DNA of 64,000 nt from assembly GCF_029945965.1 (NCBI RefSeq), contig NZ_JAQSDO010000015.1, positions 620,001 through 684,000 on the forward strand. Direction: 5' to 3'. Source of the stretch: Thermomonas sp. (GTDB lineage: Bacteria > Pseudomonadota > Gammaproteobacteria > Xanthomonadales > Xanthomonadaceae). Of the stretch, positions 10,940 to 19,772 are shown in pieces; the stretch's first letter is position 1; every line of letters begins with the position of its first letter. Under the pieces are notes generated by a model. The model was given only the letters and a program-made list of their open reading frames with translations, searched no databases and was not told where the DNA came from. The position numbers were made by a program, and so were the translations under genes.

Positions 10940-11004
10940 GTTCTACATATAAAGTGCGCAAGGCGAGGCCGCAAAGCGGCCTCGCCTTGAATACATTGTT
11001 AGGC
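10940..11004 (-). other. attC-like recombination site (putative integron gene-cassette attC)
   Basis: Minus strand GCCTAACAATGTATTCAAGGCGAGGCCG-CTTTG-CGGCCTCGCCTT...GTAGAAC: exact RYYYAAC R'' core, attC-style AACAAT(N)TATTCAAG arm, perfect 12-bp stem; the R' core is degenerate. Confidence 0.55.
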
Positions 11005-11032
11005 GGCGCGCTCGTGATCTACTCATTGCACC

Positions 11033-11479
11033 TCATGTGAGTTGGCGCCGGACAAACCAAATCGTCAACGGTGGCAACAGGATCCACTGGAGTAGCGGAA
11101 CAATTCCAGTTCCCAGAACCGGTAGCGTTGGCATCGATGACGTATAGCTCCATCGTTCCAAGGGACCGGTGGCCATAGCTTCGAGAATGATCGTGATGAC
11201 CACCCCCACCGCTATAAAGGCCCCAACCTGAGAAGGGCTCGAATTAAGGATCCACGAGCGTGATCGCGCGACCGCTGCCACGCACCAGAATGCGAAAAGG
11301 GATATGGCGGCATCTCCAAACGTTGCCTGAGTGCAGGCCACGACACCAACCCAGTGCGGATCGCTCGGCGTTACTGAAAAAAAGGGTACTTGCCACATCT
11401 CCCAGACGAAATTGAGAAGAAAGGAAAAAATTGCCACATTGAGCTCAGGTATGCCTGCGAATCCAGATTGTGATTGCAT
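11033..11479 (-). CDS. hypothetical integral membrane protein (putative cassette ORF)
   Basis: MQSQSGFAGIPELNVAIFSFLLNFVWEMWQVPFF...; several TM segments; visibly lower GC than the flanks; stop lies 28 nt before the attC-like R'' box on the same strand. Confidence 0.7.
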   Translation of the reverse strand: MQSQSGFAGIPELNVAIFSFLLNFVWEMWQVPFFSVTPSDPHWVGVVACTQATFGDAAISLFAFWCVAAVARSRSWILNSSPSQVGAFIAVGVVITIILEAMATGPLERWSYTSSMPTLPVLGTGIVPLLQWILLPPLTIWFVRRQLT

Positions 11480-11726
11480 GAGGATTGAACCTTTCCTGCG
11501 ACGCTTGATACTTGGGTTGAGCCGGCCTGCATAGTGGCGAGTCGGCTGGAGTACAAACACACCTCAAGCTGAGGCCGCGGAGCAGGTTCGGCTTTAATCT
11601 GATAGTCAGGTTGAGTGTAGCCCGGCCGGGCTCAGGCGGCTGATTGATGCCGCGCCGCGCAAGCGGCCATTTCGTTTTTTTGCTGGCGTGACCACCACGT
11701 TGACGCGCAGCCGCTATGCTTCGCGA

Positions 11727-13937
11727 ATGATGACGGACGGTATCGAAACGCAGCAGCAAGCACAGGTCTTCCGGTGGCGCATCGGCCATGTCATGGCCAT
11801 TGCCATCTTTCTGGTGTCGTCTGCGCTCGCGCTGGTGGCCTGGAACAACGCACGCGAGCGCGAACTCAGGCTGGCCGAGGCGCAGTTCCATGCAACAGTT
11901 GGCAAGCTGGCGTCGCTGGTCGAGTTGCGGATGACCAGTTATGCATTGACCCAGCGTGGTGGCGCGTCCCTGTTTGCGGCACTGAAATGGCCATCGGCGG
12001 AGCAGTGGCGCAGCTACGCCGATGGCCTCGCGCTGGATGAACATTTTCCTTCGCTGATCGGGCTCGGGTTCGCCGCATACGCCGACCAGTCGCAGCTGAT
12101 GCGCATGCAACTGCAGATTCGCGAGGCTGGCGGAGGTTTGCTGGACGTCCGCCCGCACGGCGTGCGTCCGCATTACGGACCGATCATCTACCTTGAGCCA
12201 CACACGCCGGAAAACCAGATTGCGGTGGGATTCGACATGTATTCGGACCCGATCCGCCAGCGTGCGATGCAGGCCGCCATGGAATCCGGAGAGGTTCAGC
12301 TGACCGGCGCGGTGCAATTGGTCCAGGACAATGGCAAGCCAACCATGGGCTTGCTGTTGTACACACCGGTGTATGCAGGCGAGTTCGTGCCATCGACGCC
12401 AGCCCAACGACGGACATCGATAGTCGGCTGGGTGTACTCGCCGTTCCATATCGCGCAGATGCTTGAACGTGCCATTGCGCCAGCCAGGACCAGCGAACAC
12501 ATGCGGGTTGTCGATGTCACTGATCCGGCCCAGGTCGTGCTGTATGCGGATCCTGGCATCGGCAAGGTGAACGCCTTCACTCATAACCTGTCGCTGAGCA
12601 TGTACGGACGTCGCTGGCGCCTCGATTTCTTCTCGGGACCGCAGAATATAGCGGCGCCGCAATTGGCGTCGTTGAACAACATGCTGGTCGCCGGCGGTCT
12701 GGTCTCGTTTTTGCTGTTCGGCCTGATATGGACCTTGGTTTCCACGCAAGCGCGCGCGCAGCGGCTTGCGGCCGACATGACGGCCTCATACCGCCGCAGC
12801 GAGCAGCGTTTCCGCAGCGCGATGCAATATTCCGCGATCGGCAAGACGCTGCTGGACAAGGCTGGCAACATCGTCGACACCAATCCGGCGTTCAACGCGA
12901 TCCTGGGGCGAAGCCAGCCGGACTTGCTCGGCCGGTCGTTGGTGTCCCTGCTTGACGGAGGCGATGAGCAGTTGCGCACCACGCAGATGAATGCCTTGCT
13001 AGACGATGGACGAGGCGTGGCGCGCATCACCCGCACGCTGCATCGGCAGGATGGCGAGGTACGTCATGTGCAACTGACCATCTCGCCGGTGCCAGGCGAC
13101 CCGGATCGGGATATCGCCCGGCTCGTGCAGATGGAGGACGTGAGCGAACGCGTGCGTGCCGAGGCCGCGGTGAAGTCGCTCAATCGCACGCTGGAGTCGC
13201 GGGTGGCGGCGCGCACCCGCGAGCTGAGCGATGCCAACCGGGAACTGGAATCATTCGCCTATAGCGTCTCCCACGACCTGCGTGCGCCATTGCGGGCGAT
13301 CGAGGGCTTCAGCCGCATCCTGGGCGAACGCTATGCCGATGCGATGGACGAAACCGGCCGCGACTACCTGGGTCGTGTGCGCAAGGCCACCGCGCGCATG
13401 GCGGAATTGATCGATGCCTTGCTCAAGCTTTCGCGGATCAGCCGGACCGGTCTTAGCATGGCCGAAGTGGACCTGAGCTCCTTGGCCAAGGAGGTCGCTG
13501 CGAGCCTGGCCGATGCCGATCCGCAGCGCCGGGTTGATGTACGTATCCAGCCTGGGATGCACGCGCAGGGCGACCGCACACTGCTGCTGACCTTGCTCGA
13601 CAACCTGATGGGCAACGCCTGGAAGTTCACCCGCGACACGCCCGGCGCATGGATCGAGGTAGGCATGGCGCCAGGCCAGGATGGCAAGCCGAGATGGTTC
13701 GTGCGCGACAACGGCGCCGGTTTCGATGCAGGTTATGCGGACAAGTTGTTCCACCCGTTCCAGCGCCTGCACAGCCAGGATGCGTTTCCTGGACATGGCA
13801 TCGGGCTGGCGTCGGTCAAGCGCATCATCGAGCGCCATGGTGGCGAAATCAGCGCCGAAGGCGCGGTCGGGCAGGGCGCAACCTTCCAATTCACCTTGGG
13901 TGAACCATCGCCGCCAGAACCGGATGTGATGGGCTGA
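11727..13937 (+). CDS. membrane sensor histidine kinase with CHASE-like sensor, PAS, HisKA and HATPase domains
   Basis: N-terminal TM and CHASE-like extracellular region, PAS (FRSAMQYSAIGKTLLDKAGNIVDTNPAF), HisKA (FAYSVSHDLRAPLRAIEGFSRIL), HATPase (NLMGNAWKFT...VRDNGAGFD). Confidence 0.88.
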   Translation: MMTDGIETQQQAQVFRWRIGHVMAIAIFLVSSALALVAWNNARERELRLAEAQFHATVGKLASLVELRMTSYALTQRGGASLFAALKWPSAEQWRSYADGLALDEHFPSLIGLGFAAYADQSQLMRMQLQIREAGGGLLDVRPHGVRPHYGPIIYLEPHTPENQIAVGFDMYSDPIRQRAMQAAMESGEVQLTGAVQLVQDNGKPTMGLLLYTPVYAGEFVPSTPAQRRTSIVGWVYSPFHIAQMLERAIAPARTSEHMRVVDVTDPAQVVLYADPGIGKVNAFTHNLSLSMYGRRWRLDFFSGPQNIAAPQLASLNNMLVAGGLVSFLLFGLIWTLVSTQARAQRLAADMTASYRRSEQRFRSAMQYSAIGKTLLDKAGNIVDTNPAFNAILGRSQPDLLGRSLVSLLDGGDEQLRTTQMNALLDDGRGVARITRTLHRQDGEVRHVQLTISPVPGDPDRDIARLVQMEDVSERVRAEAAVKSLNRTLESRVAARTRELSDANRELESFAYSVSHDLRAPLRAIEGFSRILGERYADAMDETGRDYLGRVRKATARMAELIDALLKLSRISRTGLSMAEVDLSSLAKEVAASLADADPQRRVDVRIQPGMHAQGDRTLLLTLLDNLMGNAWKFTRDTPGAWIEVGMAPGQDGKPRWFVRDNGAGFDAGYADKLFHPFQRLHSQDAFPGHGIGLASVKRIIERHGGEISAEGAVGQGATFQFTLGEPSPPEPDVMG

Positions 13938-13962
13938 TCGAATTCCAAGTCGACTTCAGGTT

Positions 13963-14490
13963 TCAGGCGTTCTTGTTGTGTTTGCGCAGGGTCCGCTGCT
14001 TCTCGCGGTTCCAGTCGCGTTCCTTGCTCGCGTCGCGCTTGTCGTGGGACTGCTTGCCCTTGGCAAGCGCAATTTCGGCCTTGACCTTGTTGCCTTTCCA
14101 GTACAGCGCGGTCAGCACCACCGTATAACCGTCGCGCTGCACGCGGCCCATCAGTACGTCGATCTCTCGCCGGTGCAGCAGCAATTTGCGCGTGCGCCTT
14201 TCTTCGGCCACCACGTGGGTGGAAGCCGAGATCAACGGCGTGATCTGCGCGCCAACCAGGAACATTTCGCCGGCACTGATGATCGCGTAGCAATCACCGA
14301 CATTGGCGCGCCCGGCGCGGATCGATTTCAGTTCCCAGCCCTGCAGGGACAGACCCGCCTCAAAGCGGTCCTCAAGGTGGTACTCGTGGCGAACGCGCTT
14401 GTTCAGCGTGATCATCTTGATCGATGGTGCCTTGGCCGACGCCTTCGCGTCCTTGCCGTTTGCCTTATCCTTGTGCGCTTGCTTGCTCAT
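13963..14490 (-). CDS. smpB: SsrA-binding protein SmpB
   Basis: NKRVRHEYHLEDRFEAGLSLQGWELKSIRAGRANVGDCYAII...ERDWNREKQRTLRK. Confidence 0.97.
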   Translation of the reverse strand: MSKQAHKDKANGKDAKASAKAPSIKMITLNKRVRHEYHLEDRFEAGLSLQGWELKSIRAGRANVGDCYAIISAGEMFLVGAQITPLISASTHVVAEERRTRKLLLHRREIDVLMGRVQRDGYTVVLTALYWKGNKVKAEIALAKGKQSHDKRDASKERDWNREKQRTLRKHNKNA

Positions 14491-14570
14491 TGCGCTTATT
14501 GTCGCCGATCCGGTTGCAATTCTGTGCGATGGAAGCCATGCCGAACCATCTGAAGGATTCCCGCCACGCC

Positions 14571-15032
14571 ATGCCCGTCATCATCCGCAGCGCTTTGGTC
14601 GAGCATTCAGCCGCCCGCATGTTCGCCCTGGTCAACGACGTGGCGGCCTATCCACGCCGCTTCGACTGGTGCAATGAAGCCCAGGTGCTTGAAAAGGGGG
14701 AAGATCACCTGACCGCGCGACTTGACCTCGGCCTCGGTGGCTTCAGCATCTGGTTCACCACAGAAAACACCTTGTCGCCACCGCACCATATCGACATGGA
14801 TCTGCGTGATGGCCCGTTCAAGCGGCTGCAGGGGCGATGGCAGTTCCACGCCCTGGACGAGTGCGCGTGCAAGGTCAGCCTGAAGTTGGACTTCGAATCA
14901 CAGAGCCGACTGCTCGCGCCAGCGTTGGCCTTGGGCATGCAAGGCCTGGCTGATCGCATGGTCGACGACTTCGTGCGCGAGGCGGACATATGCGCGACAA
15001 ACATTTCCGAGGCCGGCAAGAGCAACGGATGA
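14571..15032 (+). CDS. RatA/Coq10-like START-domain protein
   Basis: MPVIIRSALVEHSAARMFALVNDVAAYPRRFDWC...; divergent from smpB and followed by rnfH, a conserved arrangement. Confidence 0.88.
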   Translation: MPVIIRSALVEHSAARMFALVNDVAAYPRRFDWCNEAQVLEKGEDHLTARLDLGLGGFSIWFTTENTLSPPHHIDMDLRDGPFKRLQGRWQFHALDECACKVSLKLDFESQSRLLAPALALGMQGLADRMVDDFVREADICATNISEAGKSNG

Positions 15033-15304
15033 TCAGGGCCGAACTGATCCGCGCATGGCCGAGCCGATGCGAAACGACCGTGGTCGAACTTGCCAATGAT
15101 GCGAGCGTGGCCGATGCGCTGCTGGCCTGTGGCTGGTCCCTAGGCCAGGAACTCATCGGGCTGGCCGTATTCGGCGTTGCTGCCACGCAGTCAACACCAT
15201 TGCACGATGGCGATCGCGTCGAGTTATTGCGTGGCTTGCAGGTCGATCCTAAACAGGCGCGCCGGTTGCGCGCCCAACGCAGCGGAAAATCGCCTTCGCC
15301 TTAG
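15029..15304 (+). CDS. rnfH: RnfH family protein
   Basis: MIRAELIRAWPSRCETTVVELANDASVADALLACGW...HDGDRVELLRGLQVDPKQARRLRAQR; overlaps the upstream stop by 4 nt. Confidence 0.85.
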   Translation: MIRAELIRAWPSRCETTVVELANDASVADALLACGWSLGQELIGLAVFGVAATQSTPLHDGDRVELLRGLQVDPKQARRLRAQRSGKSPSP

Positions 15305-15693
15305 CGACGGTTTTTCTTCTTGTCCTTGGCCAGGTTGCCGAAGCGCGACATGGTCTTGGCCAGATCGGACTGATCTTCGTGAAAATAGTCGCCTTCCCAC
15401 TTGGTGAGTGCGTCACCTTCGAACCACACGGTCATGTTCTTGACAGTGGGGGCACCGCTGCGGCCTGTGCGGCGGCTGGCGGTGTAATCCCAGCGATCAT
15501 GGTGGAACGGATCCTGGATCGATGGCGTGCCCAGCACGATCATCACCTGGCGCTTGTCCATGCCGACCTGCAACTGGTCCACGGCGGTCTTGTCGAGCAG
15601 GTTGCCCTGGTAGATCGGCTGGCGATAGAGCACGCCGCAACCGCTGGTGATCAAGGCGACGAGGAGGACGAGCAGCAGCTTGCGCATGGGCAT
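15301..15693 (-). CDS. bamE: outer membrane protein assembly factor BamE
   Basis: Lipoprotein signal LLVALITSGCG; VYRQPIYQGN-like; VGMDKRQVMIVLGTPSIQDPFHHDRWDY. Confidence 0.93.
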   Translation of the reverse strand: MPMRKLLLVLLVALITSGCGVLYRQPIYQGNLLDKTAVDQLQVGMDKRQVMIVLGTPSIQDPFHHDRWDYTASRRTGRSGAPTVKNMTVWFEGDALTKWEGDYFHEDQSDLAKTMSRFGNLAKDKKKNRR

Positions 15694-15837
15694 CAGGGGG
15701 CTGTGTAAGGACTGCGCGATGATACACTTAAGCCATGCATCACGGCGCCCGTATGGACCGCCATGGCCCGCGTTCATGCGCTGTATCGCGTGCAGGGACA
15801 TGCTTCTGCACGTAGTCGGCAGGTATTCGGAGTGGTG

Positions 15838-16239
15838 ATGGAATCGCAGGATCTACGCAAGGCCGGCCTCAAGGTGACCCACCCGCGGATGCGGATCCTG
15901 CAGTTGCTTGAGCAGACCAAGCCGCGCCACATGACCGCCGAGGACATCTACCGGCAACTGCTCGGCGATGGCGAGGAAATCGGGCTGGCCACCATCTACC
16001 GCGTGCTCACCCAGTTCGAATCGGCCGGTCTGGTGCTCAAGCACAATTTCGAAGGCGGCCATGCCGTGTACGAGCTGGATCGTGGCGAGCACCACGACCA
16101 CATGGTCGATGTCGATACCGGCAAGGTCATCGAGTTCCAAAGCGAAGCCATCGAAGCCCTGCAGCATGAGATCGCCGCCGAACAGGGCTATGCGATCGAG
16201 GACCATGCGCTGGTGTTGTACGTCAGGAAGAAGCGCTAA
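15838..16239 (+). CDS. fur: ferric uptake regulator Fur
   Basis: MESQDLRKAGLKVTHPRMRILQLLEQ...HHDHMVDVDTGKVIEFQSEAIEALQ; divergent from bamE. Confidence 0.95.
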   Translation: MESQDLRKAGLKVTHPRMRILQLLEQTKPRHMTAEDIYRQLLGDGEEIGLATIYRVLTQFESAGLVLKHNFEGGHAVYELDRGEHHDHMVDVDTGKVIEFQSEAIEALQHEIAAEQGYAIEDHALVLYVRKKR

Positions 16240-17906
16240 CTCAGCAATTGTCTCGCCGCAGCCTCGGCTTCAGCGGTCACCTTGGCACCACCGAGCATCC
16301 TCGCGATTTCCGCAATGCGACCGGTTGCATCGAGATACTCCACCGCAGACTGGGTGATCCCTTCCTGCGCGGCCTTGCTGACCCGATATTGCGCATGACC
16401 CGCGGCCGCGACCTGCGGCTGGTGGGTCACGCACAACACCTGACGGCCATCGCCCAGCGCACGCAGCCTGGCGCCCACAGCCGCGGCGACGGCGCCGCCG
16501 ATGCCGGCATCGACCTCGTCGAAGACCATGGTCGGCACCGGATCCAATCCTTGCATGGCAACTTCTATTGCCAGCGAGATACGCGACAGCTCGCCGCCGG
16601 AAGCGACCTTGCGCAAGGGGCGGGGCGGCTGGCCGGCATTCGCGCTGACCAGGAAGTCGGCGCGTTCCGCGCCGTTCGGATCGGGTGTGGTGGGGTCGCC
16701 GGCCGTTTCCAGTGCGACTTCGAATTGGCCACCTTGCATGCCCAGCGTGCCGATCAGGACCGAGACCTCCGCCGCGAGCGCATCGCCCGCGCGTCGCCGC
16801 GAAGTAGTGAGTGCGGCAGCGGCATCCCGCCATTGCGACGATGTTGCCTGGATTGCCTGTTCCAGCCGTTGCAGGCGTTCACCAGCATCGGCGAGGGACT
16901 CCAGCTCGACCGCCAGTGCATCGCGATGCGTGGCTAATTGATCTGGCGGCAACCGATGCTTGCGTGCCAGGTCCTGCACCCGGACCAGCCGACGCTCGAG
17001 TTCCAGCATGGCGTCCGGGTCCAGGTCGAGGTCGTCGCGAATACGTTCGAGCATCGACAGCGCTTCGTCCATCTGGATCGCGGCCGAATCCAGCATCGCA
17101 TCGACTTCGGCGAGCCGTGGTTCGTGGCCAGCTTCGCGTTGCAGTGCACTGCGAAGTTGCTGCAGCTGGCTGGTGAGCCCGTCGTCGCCTACCAGTTGTT
17201 GCAAGCCAAGTTCGCAAGCGGCAATCAGCGAGGCGGCATGTGCATGACGGCGATGGCTGCGGTCGAGTTCGAGCAGCGATTCCGGCTCCAATAGCTCTGC
17301 CTGTAATTCCTGCAACTGGTGTTGCAACCAGGCTTGGCGTTCGCTGACGTCGCCGCGTGAGAGCAGGGCCTCGCGCTCGTTGTGCAACGCGCGCCAACCC
17401 ATCGCGGCATCGCGGGTTGCCTCGCGCAATGCCGGATGCCGGGCATGCGCATCCAGCAGTTCGGTCTGGGTCGCACGCGCGAGCAAGGCCTGCTGTTCGT
17501 GCTGGCCATGGATCTCCACCAGGAAACCGGTCAATTCGGCAAGTTGAGTCAGCGTTGCCGGGCGGCCATTGATCCAGGCCTTGGAGCCACCATCGGCGCG
17601 CAGGGTCCTGCGCAACTGGCACATGGGAGCATCCGCACTGTCGGCGTCATCGAACTCGACTTCACGCAACCAGGCAGATGCGGCTGGCGCATCGGAGAGC
17701 GAGAACTCCGCCGCCAGTTCCGCCCGCTGCGCGCCATGGCGCACGCTGCCGGCATCAGCACGGGCACCACACAGGAAGCCCAATGCGTCGACCAGCAGTG
17801 ACTTGCCGGCGCCGGTTTCGCCGGAAATCACAGTCAGGCCTGCACCGAATTCGAGTTCGGCTTGGGCCACGACGGCAAAATCGCGAATGGAGAGGCGGGT
17901 CAGCAT
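16236..17906 (-). CDS. recN: DNA repair protein RecN
   Basis: MLTRLSIRDFAVVAQAELEFGAGLTVISGETGAGKSLLVDALGFL...VASGGELSRISLAIEVAM...FDEVDAGIGG. Confidence 0.97.
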   Translation of the reverse strand: MLTRLSIRDFAVVAQAELEFGAGLTVISGETGAGKSLLVDALGFLCGARADAGSVRHGAQRAELAAEFSLSDAPAASAWLREVEFDDADSADAPMCQLRRTLRADGGSKAWINGRPATLTQLAELTGFLVEIHGQHEQQALLARATQTELLDAHARHPALREATRDAAMGWRALHNEREALLSRGDVSERQAWLQHQLQELQAELLEPESLLELDRSHRRHAHAASLIAACELGLQQLVGDDGLTSQLQQLRSALQREAGHEPRLAEVDAMLDSAAIQMDEALSMLERIRDDLDLDPDAMLELERRLVRVQDLARKHRLPPDQLATHRDALAVELESLADAGERLQRLEQAIQATSSQWRDAAAALTTSRRRAGDALAAEVSVLIGTLGMQGGQFEVALETAGDPTTPDPNGAERADFLVSANAGQPPRPLRKVASGGELSRISLAIEVAMQGLDPVPTMVFDEVDAGIGGAVAAAVGARLRALGDGRQVLCVTHQPQVAAAGHAQYRVSKAAQEGITQSAVEYLDATGRIAEIARMLGGAKVTAEAEAAARQLLS

Positions 17907-17976
17907 CGCTGCGCATTGTGCCTGTTGCAGCGGCTTGCCCGATAGCGCTTGACGTGCCCGTTTGCAACCGGCCCGC

Positions 17977-18005
17977 TTGCAAGCAGGCAGGGTGGCGCTT
18001 ACAAC
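17977..18005 (+). promoter_or_regulatory. putative hrcA promoter (TTGCAA-N17-TACAAC), possibly leaderless
   Basis: -35-like TTGCAA 17977-17982, 17-nt spacer, -10-like TACAAC 18000-18005, 6 nt before ATG 18012. Confidence 0.4.
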
Positions 18006-18011
18006 ACAGGC

Positions 18012-19076
18012 ATGGCCAAGCTTAAGACCGGCGACATCGCCAACGACCCACGCGCACGGCAGCTCTTGCGCACGCTGGTGTCGCGCCATGTGCGCGATGG
18101 CGGACCGGTGGGCTCGCAGACCCTGGCGAAGCATTCGGGCCTCGACGTAAGCCCGGCGACGATCCGCAACATCCTGGCCTCGATGGAGGACGCCGGCCTG
18201 CTGTCGGCGCCGCACAGCTCGGCCGGGCGCATCCCGACGGCGCAGGGCTACCGGTTGTTCGTGGACTCCCTGCTGCAGATCAAGCCGCTGGCGAGTGTGG
18301 AACTCGAGCGCCTGCGCCATGAGTTGCCGAGTGGCGCTGGCACCCAGGCATTACTGGGCAATACCTCGGAACTGTTGTCGGCGATGACCCATTTCGTCGG
18401 CATGGTCAGCGTACCCAAGCGCGAGGTGTTCGTGTTCCGCCAGATCGAATTCGTGGCGCTGGATCCGCAACGGGTGCTGGCGATTCTGGTGTTCGCCGAC
18501 AACGAAGTTCAAAACCGCGTGGTGCATGTACGGCGTGTATTCGACCCATCCGAACTGGAACAGGCCGCCAATTACCTCAATAGCCATTTTGCCGGGCAAC
18601 CACTGGCGCATATCCGTGCGCGCCTGCTGGCCGAGTTGCGGCATGCGCGCAGTGAAATGGAGCAGTTGCTGGCCAGCTCCGTGGAATTGGCCGAACAGGC
18701 GTTTGCCCCCGGCAAGGACGACTCGTCTTTTGACGGCGTGGTCGTGGCCGGCCAGACCCGGCTGATGGGCCTTCAGGACCTGGCTGACCTGGACCGGCTG
18801 CGGGCCTTGTTCGAGGCCTTCGCCGAGAAGCGCGAGCTACTGCAGTTGCTGGAGCGCACCGCCAAGGCACCCGGCATGCGCGTGTTCATCGGCGATGAAA
18901 CCGGCCTGGCGCCGCTGGAGGGCATGTCCCTGGTCAGTGCGCCGTATGGCGCGGACGGACAGGTGCTGGGCGTACTGGGCGTGATCGGCCCCAGTCGGAT
19001 GGCCTACGAACGGGTGATCCCGGTCGTGGAAGCGACCGCAGCGGTGTTGGGAGCTGCGTTCTACGCGGGTTCCTGA
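18012..19076 (+). CDS. hrcA: heat-inducible transcriptional repressor HrcA
   Basis: MAKLKTGDIANDPRARQLLRTLVSRHVRDGGPVGSQTLAK...SPATIRNILASMEDAGLLSAPHSSAGRIPT. Confidence 0.97.
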   Translation: MAKLKTGDIANDPRARQLLRTLVSRHVRDGGPVGSQTLAKHSGLDVSPATIRNILASMEDAGLLSAPHSSAGRIPTAQGYRLFVDSLLQIKPLASVELERLRHELPSGAGTQALLGNTSELLSAMTHFVGMVSVPKREVFVFRQIEFVALDPQRVLAILVFADNEVQNRVVHVRRVFDPSELEQAANYLNSHFAGQPLAHIRARLLAELRHARSEMEQLLASSVELAEQAFAPGKDDSSFDGVVVAGQTRLMGLQDLADLDRLRALFEAFAEKRELLQLLERTAKAPGMRVFIGDETGLAPLEGMSLVSAPYGADGQVLGVLGVIGPSRMAYERVIPVVEATAAVLGAAFYAGS

Positions 19077-19086
19077 ACAGGTTTGC

Positions 19087-19115
19087 CTTGAATCGGCCAG
19101 CGCAAGCCCCCATTG
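19087..19115 (+). promoter_or_regulatory. sigma32-like heat-shock promoter upstream of grpE
   Basis: CTTGAA (19087-19092) - 15 nt - CCCCATTG (19108-19115); consensus CTTGAAA...CCCCATNT. Confidence 0.6.
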
Positions 19116-19160
19116 CCTGTTCGACGCGGCGCAAGGCCGCCTACTTCAACCCTGGCAACC

Positions 19161-19673
19161 ATGACCCCCACCAACCAAGACCCGATGCCCAATGCAGTGG
19201 ATGCAGCCGACGACGCGCCGCTGAGCGACGAAGCCGAGGCGCTGCGCGGCGAACTTGAACATCTCAAGGCGCAGTCCCTGCTGGAACGCGCTGACCTCGA
19301 CAACCAGCGCAAGCGCATGGCGCGTGAGCTGGACAATGCGCGCCGTTTTGCCAATGAGCGTTTGCTTGGCGACTTGCTGCCTGTGCTGGACAGCCTTGAA
19401 GCCGGGCTGGCCAATGCACCTGCGGATGGCCCGCTGCGGGCTGGCCTGGAACTGAGCCAGCGCCAATTGATTCGGGTAGTCGAAATTAATGGCCTGGTCA
19501 CGGTAGTCCCGGCGGCTGGCGATGTGTTCGATCCTGAGCGTCACCAGGCGATGAGCATGATAGATGCGCCCGGAATCGCGCCCGGTGCGGTCGCCCAGAC
19601 CTTCCAGAAAGGCTACGTGCTCAACGAGCGCCTGCTGCGACCTGCACTAGTGGTCGTGGCGAAGCACGATTGA
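19161..19673 (+). CDS. grpE: nucleotide exchange factor GrpE
   Basis: [41 protein letters not shown]...[16 protein letters not shown]. Confidence 0.96.
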   Translation: MTPTNQDPMPNAVDAADDAPLSDEAEALRGELEHLKAQSLLERADLDNQRKRMARELDNARRFANERLLGDLLPVLDSLEAGLANAPADGPLRAGLELSQRQLIRVVEINGLVTVVPAAGDVFDPERHQAMSMIDAPGIAPGAVAQTFQKGYVLNERLLRPALVVVAKHD

Positions 19674-19691
19674 ACCGGCATTGGTGCGGGG

Positions 19692-19719
19692 CTTGAACCC
19701 GTGCCAGTCAACCCCACAT
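19692..19719 (+). promoter_or_regulatory. sigma32-like heat-shock promoter upstream of dnaK
   Basis: CTTGAA (19692-19697) - 14 nt - CCCCACAT (19712-19719), 53 nt before the dnaK ATG. Confidence 0.65.
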
Positions 19720-19772
19720 TTTGAACATCGGCGCAATGCGCCCCCGAACACAGAAATACAGAGGACACAAAC

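Noticed and set aside
10659-10961. 100-aa minus-strand ORF between cusA and the cassette-like region
   Set aside because: Overlaps the cusA 3' end antisense, has no family features, and part lies over the attC-like hairpin; coding potential is doubtful.
11654-11681. GCCGC-GCAA-GCGGC hairpin followed by T7, read as a plus-strand terminator
   Set aside because: Looks like a terminator, but no plus-strand gene ends nearby (cusA stops ~920 nt upstream), so I did not assign it to a transcript.
14571-15032. RatA 'toxin' considered as a toxin-antitoxin system with rnfH
   Set aside because: The family is more consistently a Coq10-like START protein in a conserved smpB-ratA-rnfH housekeeping arrangement; no evidence here for a toxin-antitoxin function.
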